Source: Bugulina stolonifera (lineage: Eukaryota > Bryozoa > Gymnolaemata > Cheilostomatida > Bugulidae). Taken from it: a stretch of DNA of 64,000 nt. Below, piece by piece: positions 15,901 to 32,000 of this stretch (within the stretch, counting starts at the first letter, position 1; every line of letters begins with the position of its first letter). The stretch is taken from NCBI GenBank assembly GCA_935421135.1, contig OW285190.1:558001-622000 (forward strand), written 5' to 3'. The position numbers and the translations under genes are program-made. The notes under the pieces are model-generated. The model worked only from the letters and a program-made list of their open reading frames with translations, was not told where the DNA came from and did not search any database.

Positions 15901-17808
15901 TTGATCACATAGAATGCATTCTACGCACTCTATGCATTCCATGTAATCTATGCGTTCTATGCATAGGATACATAGATTGCATTCTATGCATTCTATGCAT
16001 AGAATACATATAATTCTATGTCTTCTATGTAGTCTATGCGTTCCATGCATAGAATACATAGAATACATAGATTGCATTCTATGCACTCCATGCATTCCAT
16101 GTAATCTATGCATTCTATGTATTCTATGCATTCGATGAATAGAATACATTTTATGCATAAAATGCATAGAATACATTGATCACATAGAACGCATTCTATG
16201 CACTTTATGCATTCCATGTAATCTATGCGTTCTATGCATAGAATACATAGATTGCATTCTATGCATTCTATGCATAGAATACATAGAAGACATCAAAGAC
16301 ATAGAATGCATTCTGTGCAATCTATGCCCTCTATGCATAGAATACATAGATTGCATTCTATGCATTCTATGCATCGAATAAATATAATACATATATTGCA
16401 TTCTATGCATAGAATATCTTGATCACATAGAATGCATTCTATGCACTTTATGCATTCCATGTAATCTATGCGTTATATGCAAAGAATACGTAGATTGCAT
16501 TCTATGCATTCTATGCATTCCATGCAATCTATGCATTCTATGCATTCTATGCATAGAATACATATAATTCTATGTCTTCTATGCATTCTATGCATTCTAT
16601 GCATAGAATACATAGATTGCATTCTATGCATTCTATGCATAGAATACATTGAATGCATAGAAGACATAGAATGCATATAATGCATTCCATGTAATCTATG
16701 CACTCTATGCATAGAATAAATAGATTGCATTCTACGCATTCGATGCATAGAATACATAGAATACATTGAATACATAGAAGGCATTGTATGTAATCAATGT
16801 ATTTTATGCATTCTATGCATAGAATACATTGATCACATAGAATGCATTCTATGCACTCTATGCATTCCATGTAATCTATGCGTTCTATGCATAGGATACA
16901 TAGATTGCATTCTATGCGTTCTATGTTTAGAATACATATAATTCTATGTCTTCTATGTATTCTATGCATTCCATGCATAGAATACATAGAATACATAGAT
17001 TGCACTCTATGCACTCGATGCACTCTATGCATTCCATGTAATCCATGCATTCTATGTATTCTATGCATTCGGTGCATAGAATACATTTTATGCATAGAAT
17101 GCATAGAATACATTGATCACATAGAATGCATTCTATGCACTCTATGCATTCCATGTAATCTATGCGTTCTATGCATAGGATACATAGATTGCATTCTATG
17201 CGTTCTATGTTTAGAATACATATAATTCTATGTCTTCTATGTATTCTATGCATTCCATGCATAGAATACATAGAATACATAGATTGCACTCAATGCACTC
17301 CATGCATTCCATGTAATCTATGCATTCTATGTATTCTATGCATTCGGTGCATAGAATAAATTTTATGCATAGAATGCATAGAATACAATGATCATATAGA
17401 ATGCATTCTATGCACTCTATGCATTCCATGTAATCTATGCGTTCTATGCATAGAATACATAGATTGCATTCTATGCATTCTATGCATAGAATACATAGAA
17501 GACATCGAAGACATAGAAGACATAGAATGCATTCTGTGCAATCAATGGACTCTATGCATAGAATACATAGATTGCATTCTATGCATTCGATGCATAGAAT
17601 ACATAGAATACATAGAATACATTGAATACATAGAAGGCATTGTATGTAATCAATGTATTTCATGCATTCTATGCATAGAGTACATAGATTGCATTCTATG
17701 CAGAGAATACATTGATCACATAGAATGCATTCTACGCACTCTATGCATTCCATGTAATCTATGCGTTCTATGCATAGGATACATAGATTGCATTCTATGC
17801 ATTCTATG
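12953..17808. repeat. Tandem duplication, 2,401-bp unit
   Basis: 12,953-15,407 matches 15,354-17,808 at a constant 2,401-bp offset. Private substitutions present only in these two copies include ATGCATAAAATGC (near 13,756 and 16,157) and ATATGCAAAGAATACG (near 14,086 and 16,487). I found no difference in the parts compared, so the event is very recent or maintained by gene conversion. Confidence 0.88.
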
Positions 17809-19637
17809 CTTAGAATACATATAATTCTATGTCTTCTATGTAGTCTATGCGTTCCATGCATAGAATGCATAGAATACATAGATTGCACTCTATGCACTCC
17901 ATGCATTCCATGTAATCTATGCATTCTATGTATTCTATGCATTCGGTGAATAGAATACATTTTATGCATAGAATGCATAGAATACATTGATCACATAGAA
18001 CGCATTCTATGCACTTTATGCATTCCATGTAATCTATGCGTTCTATGCATAGAATACATAGATTGCATTCTATGCATTCTATGCATAGAATACATAGAAG
18101 ACATCAAAGACATAGAATGCATTCTGTGCAATCTATGCCCTCTATGCATAGAATACATAGATTGCATTCTATGCATTCTATGCATCGAATAAATATAATA
18201 CATATATTGCATTCTATGCATAGAATATCTTGATCACATAGAATGCATTCTATGCACTTTATGCATTCCATGTAATCTATGCGTTATATGCATAGAATAC
18301 GTAGATTGCATTCTATGCATTCTATGCATTCCATGCAATCTATGCATTCTATGCATTCTATGCATAGAATACATATAATTCTATGTCTTCTATGCATTCT
18401 ATGCATTCTATGCATAGAATACATAGATTGCATTCTATGCATTCTATGCATAGAATACATTGAATGCATAGAAGACATAGAATGCATATAATGCATTCCA
18501 TGTAATCTATGCACTCTATGCATAGAATAAATAGATTGCATTCTACGCATTTGATGCATAGAATACATAGAATACATTGAATACATAGAAGGCATTGTAT
18601 GTAATCAATGTATTTTATGCATTCTATGCATAGAATACATTGATCACATAGAATGCATTCTATGCACTCTATGCATTCCATGTAATCTATGCGTTCTATG
18701 CATAGGATACATAGATTGCATTCTATGCGTTCTATGTTTAGAATACATATAATTCTATGTCTTCTATGTATTCTATGCATTCCATGCATAGAATACATTG
18801 AATACATAGATTGCACTCTATGCACTCTATGCACTCTATGCATTCCATGTAATCCATGCATTCTATGTATTCTATGCATTCGGTGCATAGAATACATTTT
18901 ATGCATAGAATGCATAGAATACATTGATCACATAGAATGCATTCTATGCACTCTATGCATTCCATGTAATCTATGCGTTCTATGCATAGAATACATAGAT
19001 TGCATTCTATGTATTCTATGCATAGAATGCATAAAATACATTGAATACATAGAAGGCATTGTATGTAATCAATGTATTTCATGCATTCTATGCATAGAGT
19101 ACATAGATTGCATTCTATGCAGAGAATACATTGATCACATAGAATGCATTCTACGCACTCTATGCATTCCATGTAATCTATGCGTTCTATGCATAGGATA
19201 CATAGATTGCATTCTATGCATTCTATGCATAGAATACATATAATTCTATGTCTTCTATGTGGTCTATGCGTTCCATGCATAGAATACATAGAGTACATAG
19301 ATTGCATTCTATGCACTCCATGCATTCCATGTAATCTATGCATTCTATGTATTCTATGCATTCGATGAATAGAATACATTTTATGCATCGAATGCATAGA
19401 ATACATTGATCACATAGAACGCATTCTATGCACTTTATGCATTCCATGTAATCTATGCGTTATATGCATAGAATACGTAGATTGCATTCTATGCATTCTA
19501 TGCATTCCATGCAATCTATGCATTCTATGCATTCTATGCATAGAATACATATAATTCTATGTCTTCTATGCATTCTATGCATTCTATGCATAGAATACAT
19601 AGATTGCATTCTATGCATTCTATGCATAGAATACATA

Positions 19638-22600
19638 GATTGCATTCTATGCATTCTATGCATAGAATACATTGAATGCATAGAAGACATAGAATGCATA
19701 TAATGCATTCCATGTAATCTATGCACTCTATGCATAGAATAAATAGATTGCATTCTACGCATTCGATGCATAGAATACATAGAATACATTGAATACATAG
19801 AAGGCATTGTATGTAATCAATGTATTTTATGCATTCTATGCATAGAATACATTGATCACATAGAATGCATTCTATGCACTCTATGCATTCCATGTAATCT
19901 ATGCGTTCTATGCATAGGATACATAGATTGCATTCTATGCGTTCTATGTTTAGAATACATATAATTCTATGTCTTCTATGTATTCTATGCATTCCATGCA
20001 TAGAATACATAGAATACATAGATTGCACTCTATGCACTCGATGCACTCTATGCATTCCATGTAATCCATGCATTCTATGTATTCTATGCATTCGGTGCAT
20101 AGAATACATTTTATGCATAGAATGCATAGAATACATTGATCACATAGAATGCATTCTATGCACTCTATGCATTCCATGTAATCTATGCGTTCTATGCATA
20201 GGATACATAGATTGCATTCTATGCGTTCTATGTTTAGAATACATATAATTCTATGTCTTCTATGTATTCTATGCATTCCATGCATAGAATACATAGAATA
20301 CATAGATTGCACTCAATGCACTCCATGCATTCCATGTAATCTATGCATTCTATGTATTCTATGCATTCGGTGCATAGAATAAATTTTATGCATAGAATGC
20401 ATAGAATACAATGATCATATAGAATGCATTCTATGCACTCTATGCATTCCATGTAATCTATGCGTTCTATGCATAGAATACATAGATTGCATTCTATGCA
20501 TTCTATGCATAGAATACATAGAAGACATCGAAGACATAGAAGACATAGAATGCATTCTGTGCAATCAATGGACTCTATGCATAGAATACATAGATTGCAT
20601 TCTATGCATTCGATGCATAGAATACATAGAATACATAGAATACATTGAATACATAGAAGGCATTGTATGTAATCAATGTATTTCATGCATTCTATGCATA
20701 GAGTACATAGATTGCATTCTATGCAGAGAATACATTGATCACATAGAATGCATTCTACGCACTCTATGCATTCCATGTAATCTATGCGTTCTATGCATAG
20801 GATACATAGATTGCATTCTATGCATTCTATGCTTAGAATACATATAATTCTATGTCTTCTATGTAGTCTATGCGTTCCATGCATAGAATGCATAGAATAC
20901 ATAGATTGCACTCTATGCACTCCATGCATTCCATGTAATCTATGCATTCTATGTATTCTATGCATTCGGTGAATAGAATACATTTTATGCATAGAATGCA
21001 TAGAATACATTGATCACATAGAACGCATTCTATGCACTTTATGCATTCCATGTAATCTATGCGTTCTATGCATAGAATACATAGATTGCATTCTATGCAT
21101 TCTATGCATAGAATACATAGAAGACATCAAAGACATAGAATGCATTCTGTGCAATCTATGCCCTCTATGCATAGAATACATAGATTGCATTCTATGCATT
21201 CTATGCATCGAATAAATATAATACATATATTGCATTCTATGCATAGAATATCTTGATCACATAGAATGCATTCTATGCACTTTATGCATTCCATGTAATC
21301 TATGCGTTATATGCATAGAATACGTAGATTGCATTCTATGCATTCTATGCATTCCATGCAATCTATGCATTCTATGCATTCTATGCATAGAATACATATA
21401 ATTCTATGTCTTCTATGCATTCTATGCATTCTATGCATAGAATACATAGATTGCATTCTATGCATTCTATGCATAGAATACATTGAATGCATAGAAGACA
21501 TAGAATGCATATAATGCATTCCATGTAATCTATGCACTCTATGCATAGAATAAATAGATTGCATTCTACGCATTTGATGCATAGAATACATAGAATACAT
21601 TGAATACATAGAAGGCATTGTATGTAATCAATGTATTTTATGCATTCTATGCATAGAATACATTGATCACATAGAATGCATTCTATGCACTCTATGCATT
21701 CCATGTAATCTATGCGTTCTATGCATAGGATACATAGATTGCATTCTATGCGTTCTATGTTTAGAATACATATAATTCTATGTCTTCTATGTATTCTATG
21801 CATTCCATGCATAGAATACATTGAATACATAGATTGCACTCTATGCACTCTATGCACTCTATGCATTCCATGTAATCCATGCATTCTATGTATTCTATGC
21901 ATTCGGTGCATAGAATACATTTTATGCATAGAATGCATAGAATACATTGATCACATAGAATGCATTCTATGCACTCTATGCATTCCATGTAATCTATGCA
22001 CTCTATGCATAGAATACTTAGACTGCATTCTATGCATTCGATGCATAGAATACATAGAATACATTGAATACATAGAAGGCATTGTATGTAATCAATGTAT
22101 TTCATGCATTCTATGCATAGAGTACATAGATTGCATTCTATGCAGAGAATACATTGATCACATAGAATGCATTCTACGCACTCTATGCATTCCATGTAAT
22201 CTATGCGTTCTATGCATAGGATACATAGATTGCATTCTATGCATTCTATGCATAGAATACATATAATTCTATGTCTTCTATGTGGTCTATGCGTTCCATG
22301 CATAGAATACATAGAGTACATAGATTGCATTCTATGCACTCCATGCATTCCATGTAATCTATGCATTCTATGTATTCTATGCATTCGATGAATAGAATAC
22401 ATTTTATGCATCGAATGCATAGAATACATTGATCACATAGAACGCATTCTATGCACTTTATGCATTCCATGTAATCTATGCGTTATATGCATAGAATACG
22501 TAGATTGCATTCTATGCATTCTATGCATTCCATGCAATCTATGCATTCTATGCATTCTATGCATAGAATACATATAATTCTATGTCTTCTATGCATTCTA

Positions 22601-25600
22601 TGCATTCTATGCATAGAATACATAGATTGCATTCTATGCATTCTATGCATAGAATACATAGATTGCATTCTATGCATTCTATGCATAGAATACATTGAAT
22701 GCATAGAAGACATAGAATGCATATAATGCATTCCATGTAATCTATGCACTCTATGCATAGAATAAATAGATTGCATTCTACGCATTTGATGCATAGAATA
22801 CATAGAATACATTGAATACATAGAAGGCATTGTATGTAATCAATGTATTTTATGCATTCTATGCATAGAATACATTGATCACATAGAATGCATTCTATGC
22901 ACTCTATGCATTCCATGTAATCTATGCGTTCTATGCATAGGATACATAGATTGCATTCTATGCGTTCTATGTTTAGAATACATATAATTCTATGGCTTCT
23001 ATGTATTCTATGCATTCCATGCATAGAATACATTGAATACATAGATTGCACTCTATGCACTCTATGCACTCTATGCATTCCATGTAATCCATGCATTCTA
23101 TGTATTCTATGCATTCGGTGCATAGAATACATTTTATGCATAGAATGCATAGAATACATTGATCACATAGAATGCATTCTATGCACTCTATGCATTCCAT
23201 TTAATCTATGCGTTCTATGCATAGGATACATAGATTGCATTCTATGCATTCTATGCATAGAATACATATAATTCTATGTCTTCTATGTATTCTATGCGTT
23301 CCATGCATAGAATACATAGAATACGTAGATTGCACTCTATGCACTCCATGCATTCCATGTAATCTATGCATTCTATGTATTCTATGCATTCGGTGCATAG
23401 AATAAATTTCATGCATAGAATGCATAGAATACAATGATCATATAGAATGCATTCTATGCACTCTATGCATTCCATGTAATCTATGCGTTCTATGCATAGA
23501 ATACATAGATTGCATTCTATGCATTCTATGCATAGAATACATAGAAGACATCGAAGACATAGAAGACATAGAATGCATTCTGTGCAATCAATGGACTCTA
23601 TGCATAGAATACATAGATTGCATTCTATGCATTCGATGCATAGAATACATAGAATACATTGAATACATAGAAGGCATTGTATGTAATCAATGTATTTCAT
23701 GCATTCTATGCATAGAGTACATAGATTGCATTCTATGCAGAGAATACATTGATCACATAGAATGCATTCTACGCACTCTATGCATTCCATGTAATCTATG
23801 CGTTCTATGCATAGGATACATAGATTGCATTCTATGCATTCTATGCATAGAATACATATAATTCTATGTCTTCTATGTAGTCTATGCGTTCCATGCATAG
23901 AATACATAGAATACATAGATTGCATTCTATGCACTCCATGCATTCCATGTAATCTATGCATTCTATGTATTCTATGCATTCGATGAATAGAATACATTTT
24001 ATGCATAGAATGCATAGAATACATTGATCACATAGAACGCATTCTATGCACTTTATGCATTCCATGTAATCTATGCGTTCTATGCATAGAATACATAGAT
24101 TGCATTCTATGCATTCTATGCATAGAATACATAGAAGACATCAAAGACATAGAATGCATTCTGTGCAATCTATGCCCTCTATGCATAGAATACATAGATT
24201 GCATTCTATGCATTCTATGCATCGAATAAATATAATACATATATTGCATTCTATGCATAGAATATCTTGATCACATAGAATGCATTCTATGCACTTTATG
24301 CATTCCATGTAATCTATGCGTTATATGCATAGAATACGTAGATTGCATTCTATGCATTCTATGCATTCCATGCAATCTATGCATTCTATGCATTCTATGC
24401 ATAGAATACATATAATTCTATGTCTTCTATGCATTCTATGCATTCTATGCATAGAATACATAGATTGCATTCTATGCATTCTATGCATAGAATACATTGA
24501 ATGCATAGAAGACATAGAATGCATATAATGCATTCCATGTAATCTATGCACTCTATGCATAGAATAAATAGATTGCATTCTACGCATTCGATGCATAGAA
24601 TACATAGAATACATTGAATACATAGAAGGCATTGTATGTAATCAATGTATTTTATGCATTCTATGCATAGAATACATTGATCACATAGAATGCATTCTAT
24701 GCACTCTATGCATTCCATGTAATCTATGCGTTCTATGCATAGGATACATAGATTGCATTCTATGCGTTCTATGTTTAGAATACATATAATTCTATGTCTT
24801 CTATGTATTCTATGCATTCCATGCATAGAATACATACAATACATAGATTGCACTCTATGCACTCTATGCACTCTATGCATTCCATGTAATCCATGCATTC
24901 TATGTATTCTATGCATTCGGTGCATAGAATACATTTTATGCATAGAATGCATAGAATACATTGATCACATAGAATGCATTCTATGCACTCTATGCATTCC
25001 ATGTAATCTATGCGTTCTATGCATAGGATACATAGATTGCATTCTATGCGTTCTATGTTTAGAATACATATAATTCTATGTCTTCTATGTATTCTATGCA
25101 TTCCATGCATAGAATACATAGAATACATAGATTGCACTCTATGCACTCCATGCATTCCATGTAATCTATGCATTCTATGTATTCTATGCATTCGGTGCAT
25201 AGAATAAATTTTATGCATAGAATGCATAGAATACAATGATCATATAGAATGCATTCTATGCACTCTATGCATTCCATGTAATCTATGCGTTCTATGCATA
25301 GAATACATAGATTGCATTCTATGCATTCTATGCATAGAATACATAGAAGACATCGAAGACATAGAAGACATAGAATGCATTCTGTGCAATCAATGGACTC
25401 TATGCATAGAATACATAGATTGCATTCTATGCATTCGATGCATAGAATACATAGAATACATAGAATACATTGAATACATAGAAGGCATTGTATGTAATCA
25501 ATGTATTTCATGCATTCTATGCATAGAGTACATAGATTGCATTCTATGCAGAGAATACATTGATCACATAGAATGCATTCTACGCACTCTATGCATTCCA

Positions 25601-27057
25601 TGTAATCTATGCGTTCTATGCATAGGATACATAGATTGCATTCTATGCATTCTATGCTTAGAATACATATAATTCTATGTCTTCTATGTAGTCTATGCGT
25701 TCCATGCATAGAATGCATAGAATACATAGATTGCACTCTATGCACTCCATGCATTCCATGTAATCTATGCATTCTATGTATTCTATGCATTCGGTGAATA
25801 GAATACATTTTATGCATAGAATGCATAGAATACATTGATCACATAGAACGCATTCTATGCACTTTATGCATTCCATGTAATCTATGCGTTCTATGCATAG
25901 AATACATAGATTGCATTCTATGCATAGAATACATAGAAGACATCAAAGACATAGAATGCATTCTGTGCAATCTATGCCCTCTATGCATAGAATACATAGA
26001 TTGCATTCTATGCATTCTATGCATCGAATAAATATAATACATATATTGCATTCTATGCATAGAATATCTTGATCACATAGAATGCATTCTATGCACTTTA
26101 TGCATTCCATGTAATCTATGCGTTATATGCATAGAATACGTAGATTGCATTCTATGCATTCTATGCATTCCATGCAATCTATGCATTCTATGCATTCTAT
26201 GCATAGAATACATATAATTCTATGTCTTCTATGCATTCTATGCATTCTATGCATAGAATGCATAGAATGCAATCTATGTATTCTATGCATAGAATACATT
26301 GAATGCATAGAAGACATAGAATGCATATAATGCATTCCATGTAATCTATGCACTCTATGCATAGAATAAATAGATTGCATTCTACGCATTTGATGCATAG
26401 AATACATAGAATACATTGAATACATAGAAGGCATTGTATGTAATCAATGTATTTTATGCATTCTATGCATAGAATACATTGATCACATAGAATGCATTCT
26501 ATGCACTCTATGCATTCCATGTAATCTATGCGTTCTATGCATAGGATACATAGATTGCATTCTATGCGTTCTATGTTTAGAATACATATAATTCTATGTC
26601 TTCTATGTATTCTATGCATTCCATGCATAGAATACATTGAATACATAGATTGCACTCTATGCACTCTATGCACTCTATGCATTCCATGTAATCCATGCAT
26701 TCTATGTATTCTATGCATTCGGTGCATAGAATACATTTTATGCATAGAATGCATAGAATACATTGATCACATAGAATGCATTCTATGCACTCTATGCATT
26801 CCATGTAATCTATGCGTTCTATGCATAGAATACATAGATTGCATTCTATGCATTCGATGCATAGAATACATAGAATACATTGAATACATAGAAGGCATTG
26901 TATGTAATCAATGTATTTCATGCATTCTATGCATAGAGTACATAGATTGCATTCTATGCAGAGAATACATTGATCACATAGAATGCATTCTATGCACTCT
27001 ATGCATTCCATGTAATCTATGCGTTCTATGCATAGGATACATAGATTGCATTCTATG
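19638..27057. repeat. 7.4-kb segment, copy 2 of a distant duplication
   Basis: Partner of about 4,375-11,785. It lies in the same orientation and ends where the unit at 27,058 carries a GTTCTATGTTTAG variant and copy 1 carries ATGCTTAG. The intervening material (11.8-19.6 kb) includes its own 2,401-bp tandem duplication, so the blocks were amplified in nested rounds. Confidence 0.85.
26249..26290. repeat. 42-bp palindrome-bounded micro-inversion
   Basis: Within otherwise matching 15.27-kb-spaced copies, 26,249-26,290 is the exact reverse complement of 10,977-11,018. Both versions begin and end with ATGCAT, so the flip leaves the flanks intact. Related copies elsewhere (for example 6,170-6,211 and 21,433-21,474) carry the 10,977 orientation, so 26,249 is the derived state. 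Confidence 0.9.
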
Positions 27058-29070
27058 CGTTCTATGTTTAGAATACATATAATTCTATGTCTTCTATGTA
27101 TTCTATGCATTCCATGCATAGAATACATAGAATACATAGATTGCACTCTATGCACTCTATGCATTCCATGTAATCCATGCATTCTATGTATTCTATGCAT
27201 TCGGTGCGTAGAATACATTTTATGCATAGAATGCATAGAATACATTGATCACATAGAACGCATTCTATGCACTCTATGCATTCCATGTAATCTATGCGTT
27301 CTATGCATAGGATACATAGATTGCATTCTATGCGTTCTATGTTTAGAATACATATAATTCTATGTCTTCTATGTCTTCTATGCATTCCATGCATAGAATA
27401 CATAGAATACATAGATTGCACTCTATGCACTCCATGCATTCCATGTAATCTATGCATTCTATGTATTCTATGCATTCGGTGCATAGAATAAATTTCATGC
27501 ATAGAATGCATAGAATACAATGATCATATAGAATGCATTCTATGCACTCTATGCATTCCATGTAATCTATGCGTTCTATGCATAGAATACATAGATTGCA
27601 TTCTATGCATTCTATGCATAGAATACATAGAAGACATCGAAGACATAGAAGACATAGAATGCATTCTGTGCAATCAATGGACTCTATGCATAGAATACAT
27701 AGATTGCATTCTATGCATTCGATGCATAGAATACATAGAATACATTGAATACATAGAAGGCATTGTATGTAATCAATGTATTTCATGCATTCTATGCATA
27801 GAGTACATAGATTGCATTCTATGCAGAGAATACATTGATCACATAGAATGCATTCTACGCACTCTATGCATTCCATGTAATCTATGCGTTCTATGCATAG
27901 GATACATAGATTGCATTCTATGCATTCTATGCTTAGAATACATATAATTCTATGTCTTCTATGTAGTCTATGCGTTCCATGCCTAGAATACATAGAATAC
28001 ATAGATTGCACTCTATGCACTCCATGCATTCCATGTAATCTATGCATTCTATGTATTCTATGCATTCGGTGAATAGAATACATTCTATGCATAGAATGCA
28101 TAGAATACATTGATCACATAGAACGCATTCTATGCACTTTATGCATTCCATGTAATCTATGCGTTCTATGCATAGAATACATAGATTGCATTCTATGCAT
28201 TCTATGCATAGAATACATAGAAGACATCAAAGACATAGAATGCATTCTGTGCAATCTATGCCCTCTATGCATAGAATACATAGATTGCATTCTATGCATT
28301 CTATGCACCGAATAAATATAATACATATATTGCATTCTATGCATAGAATATCTTGATCACATAGAATGCATTCTATGCACTTTATGCATTCCATGTAATC
28401 TATGCGTTATATGCATAGAATACGTAGATTGCATTCTATGCATTCTATGCATTCCATGCAATCTATGCATTCTATGCATTCTATGCATTCTATGCATAGA
28501 ATACATATAATTCTATGTCTTCTATGCATTCTATGCATTCTATGCATAGAATACATAGATTGCATTCTATGCATTCTATGCATAGAATACATTGAATGCA
28601 TAGAAGACATAGAATGCATATAATGCATTCCATGTAATCTATGCACTCTATGCATAGAATAAATAGATTGCATTCTACGCATTTGATGCATAGAATACAT
28701 AGAATACATTGAATACATAGAAGGCATTGTATGTAATCAATGTATTTTATGCATTCTATGCATAGAATACATTGATCACATAGAATGCATTCTATGCACT
28801 CTATGCATTCCATGTAATCTATGCGTTCTATGCATAGGATACATAGATTGCATTCTATGCGTTCTATGTTTAGAATACATATAATTCTATGTCTTCTATG
28901 TATTCTATGCATTCCATGCATAGAATACATAGAATACATAGATTGCATTCTATGCGCTCCATGCATTCCATGTAATCTATGCGTTCTATGCATAGGATAC
29001 ATAGATTGCATTCTATGCGTTCTATGTTTAGAATACATATAATTCTATGTCTTCTATGTATTCTATGCAT

Positions 29071-29097
29071 TCCATGCATTCCATGCATTCCATGCAT
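29071..29097 (+). repeat. Local triplication of TCCATGCAT
   Basis: Three identical 9-mers TCCATGCAT stand in a row where the equivalent position of related copies has one. This is a private expansion consistent with slippage at single-unit scale. Confidence 0.85.
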
Positions 29098-32000
29098 AGA
29101 ATACATAGAATACATAGATTGCACTCTATGCACTCTATGCACTCTATGCATTCCATGTAATCCATGCATTCTATGTATTCTATGCATTCGGTGCATAGAA
29201 TACATTTTATGCATAGAATGCATAGAATACATTGATCACATAGAATGCATTCTATGCACTCTATGCATTCCATGTAATCTATGCGATCTATGCATAGAAT
29301 ACATAGATTGCATTCTATGCATTCGATGCATAGAATACATAGAAGACATTGAAAACATAGAAGGCATTGTATGTAATCAATGTATTTCATGCATTCTATG
29401 CATAGAGTACATAGATTGCATTCTATGCAGAGAATACATTGATCACATAGAATGCATTCTACGCACTCTATGCATTCCATGTAATCTATGCGTTCTATGC
29501 ATAGGATACATAGATTGCATTCTATGCATTCTATGCATAGAATACATATAATTCTATGTCTTCTATGTAGTCTATGCGTTCCATGCATAGAATACATAGA
29601 ATACATAGATTGCATTCTATGCACTCCATGCATTCCATGTAATCTATGCATTCTATGTATTCTATGCATTCGATGAATAGAATACATTTTATGCATAGAA
29701 TGCATAGAATACATTGATCACATAGAACGCATTCTATGCACTTTATGCATTCCATGTAATCTATGCGTTCTATGCATAGAATACATAGATTGCATTCTAT
29801 GCATTCTATGCATAGAATACATAGAAGACATCAAAGACATAGAATGCATTCTGTGCAATCTATGCCCTCTATGCATAGAATACATAGATTGCATTCTATG
29901 CATTCTATGCATCGAATAAATATAATACATATATTGCATTCTATGCATAGAATATCTTGATCACATAGAATGCATTCTATGCACTTTATGCATTCCATGT
30001 AATCTATGCGTTATATGCATAGAATACGTAGATTGCATTCTATGCATTCTATGCATTCCATGCAATCTATGCATTCTATGCATTCTATGCATAGAATACA
30101 TATAATTCTATGTCTTCTATGCATTCTATGCATTCTATGCATAGAATACATAGATTGCATTCTATGCATTCTATGCATAGAATACATTGAATGCATAGAA
30201 GACATAGAATGCATATAATGCATTCCATGTAATCTATGCACTCTATGCATAGAATAAATAGATTGCATTCTACGCATTCGATGCATAGAATACATAGAAT
30301 ACATTGATCACATAGAATGCGTTCTATGCACTCTATGCATTCCATTTAATCTATGCGTTATATGCATAGGATACATAGATTGCATTCTATGCATAGAATA
30401 CATATAATTCTATGTCTTCTATGTATCCTATGCGTTCCATGCATAGAATACATAGAATACATAGATTGCACTCTATGCACTCTATGCATTCCATGTAATC
30501 TATGCGTTCTATGCATAGAATACATAGATTGCATTCTATGAATTCTATGCATAGAATACATAGATTGCATTCTATGCATTCTACGCATAGAATACATAGA
30601 AGACATCGAAGACATAGAAGACATAGAATGCATTCTGTGCAATCTATGCACTCTATGCATAGAATACATAGATTGCATTCTATGCATTCCATGCATCGAA
30701 TACATATAATACATATATTGCATTCTATGCATAGAATATCTTGATCATGTAGAATGCATTCTATGCACTTTTTGCATTCCATGTCATCTATGCGTTATAT
30801 GCATAGCATACGTAGATTGCATTCTATGTATTCTATGCATTCGATGCAATCTAGGCATTCTATGCATAGAATACATAGATTGCATTCTATGCATTCTATG
30901 CATAGAATACATATAAGTCTATGTCTTCTATGCATTCTATGCATTCTATGCATAGAATACATAGATTGCATTCTATGCATTCTATGCATAGAATACATTG
31001 AATACATAGAAGACATAGAAGACATAGAATGCATATAATGCATTCCATGTAATCTATGCACTCTATGCATAGAATAAAAAGATTGCATTCTATGCATTCG
31101 ATGCATAGAATGCATAGAATACATTGAATACATAGAAGGCATTGTATGTAATCAATGTATTTTATGCATTCTATGCATAGAATACATTGATCACATAGAA
31201 TGCATTCTATGCACTCTATGCATTCCATGCAATCTATGCGTTCTATGCATAGCATACATAGATTGCATTCTATGCATTTTATGTTTAGAATACATATAAT
31301 TCTATGTGTTCTATGTATTCTATGCATTCCATGCATAGAAAACATAGAATACATAGATTGCATTCTATGCACTCTATGCATTCCATGTAATCTATGTATT
31401 CTATGTATTCTATGCATTCGGTGCATAGAATGCATTTTATGCATAGAATGCATAGAATACATTGATCACATAGAATGCATTCTATGCACTCTATGCATTC
31501 CATGTAATCTATGCGTTCTATGCATAGAATACATAGATTGCATTCTATGCATAGAATACATAGAAGACATCGAAGACATAGAAGACATAGAATGCATTCT
31601 GTGCAATCTATGGACTCTATGCATAGAATACATAGATTGCATTCTATGCATTCGATGCATAGAATACATAGAATACATTGAATACATAGAAGGCATTGTA
31701 TGTAATCAATGTATTTCATGCATTCTATGCATAGAGTACATAGATTGCATTCTATGCAGAGAATACATTGATCGCATAGAATGCATTCTATGCACTCTCT
31801 GCATTCCATGTAATCTATGCGTTCTATGCATAGGATACATAGGTTGCATTCTATGCATTCTATGCATAGAATACATATAATTCTATGTCTTCTATGTAGT
31901 CTATGCGTTCCATGCATAGAATACATAGAATACATAGATTGCACTCTATGCACTCCATGCATTCCATGTAATCTATGCATTCTATGTATTCTATGCATTC

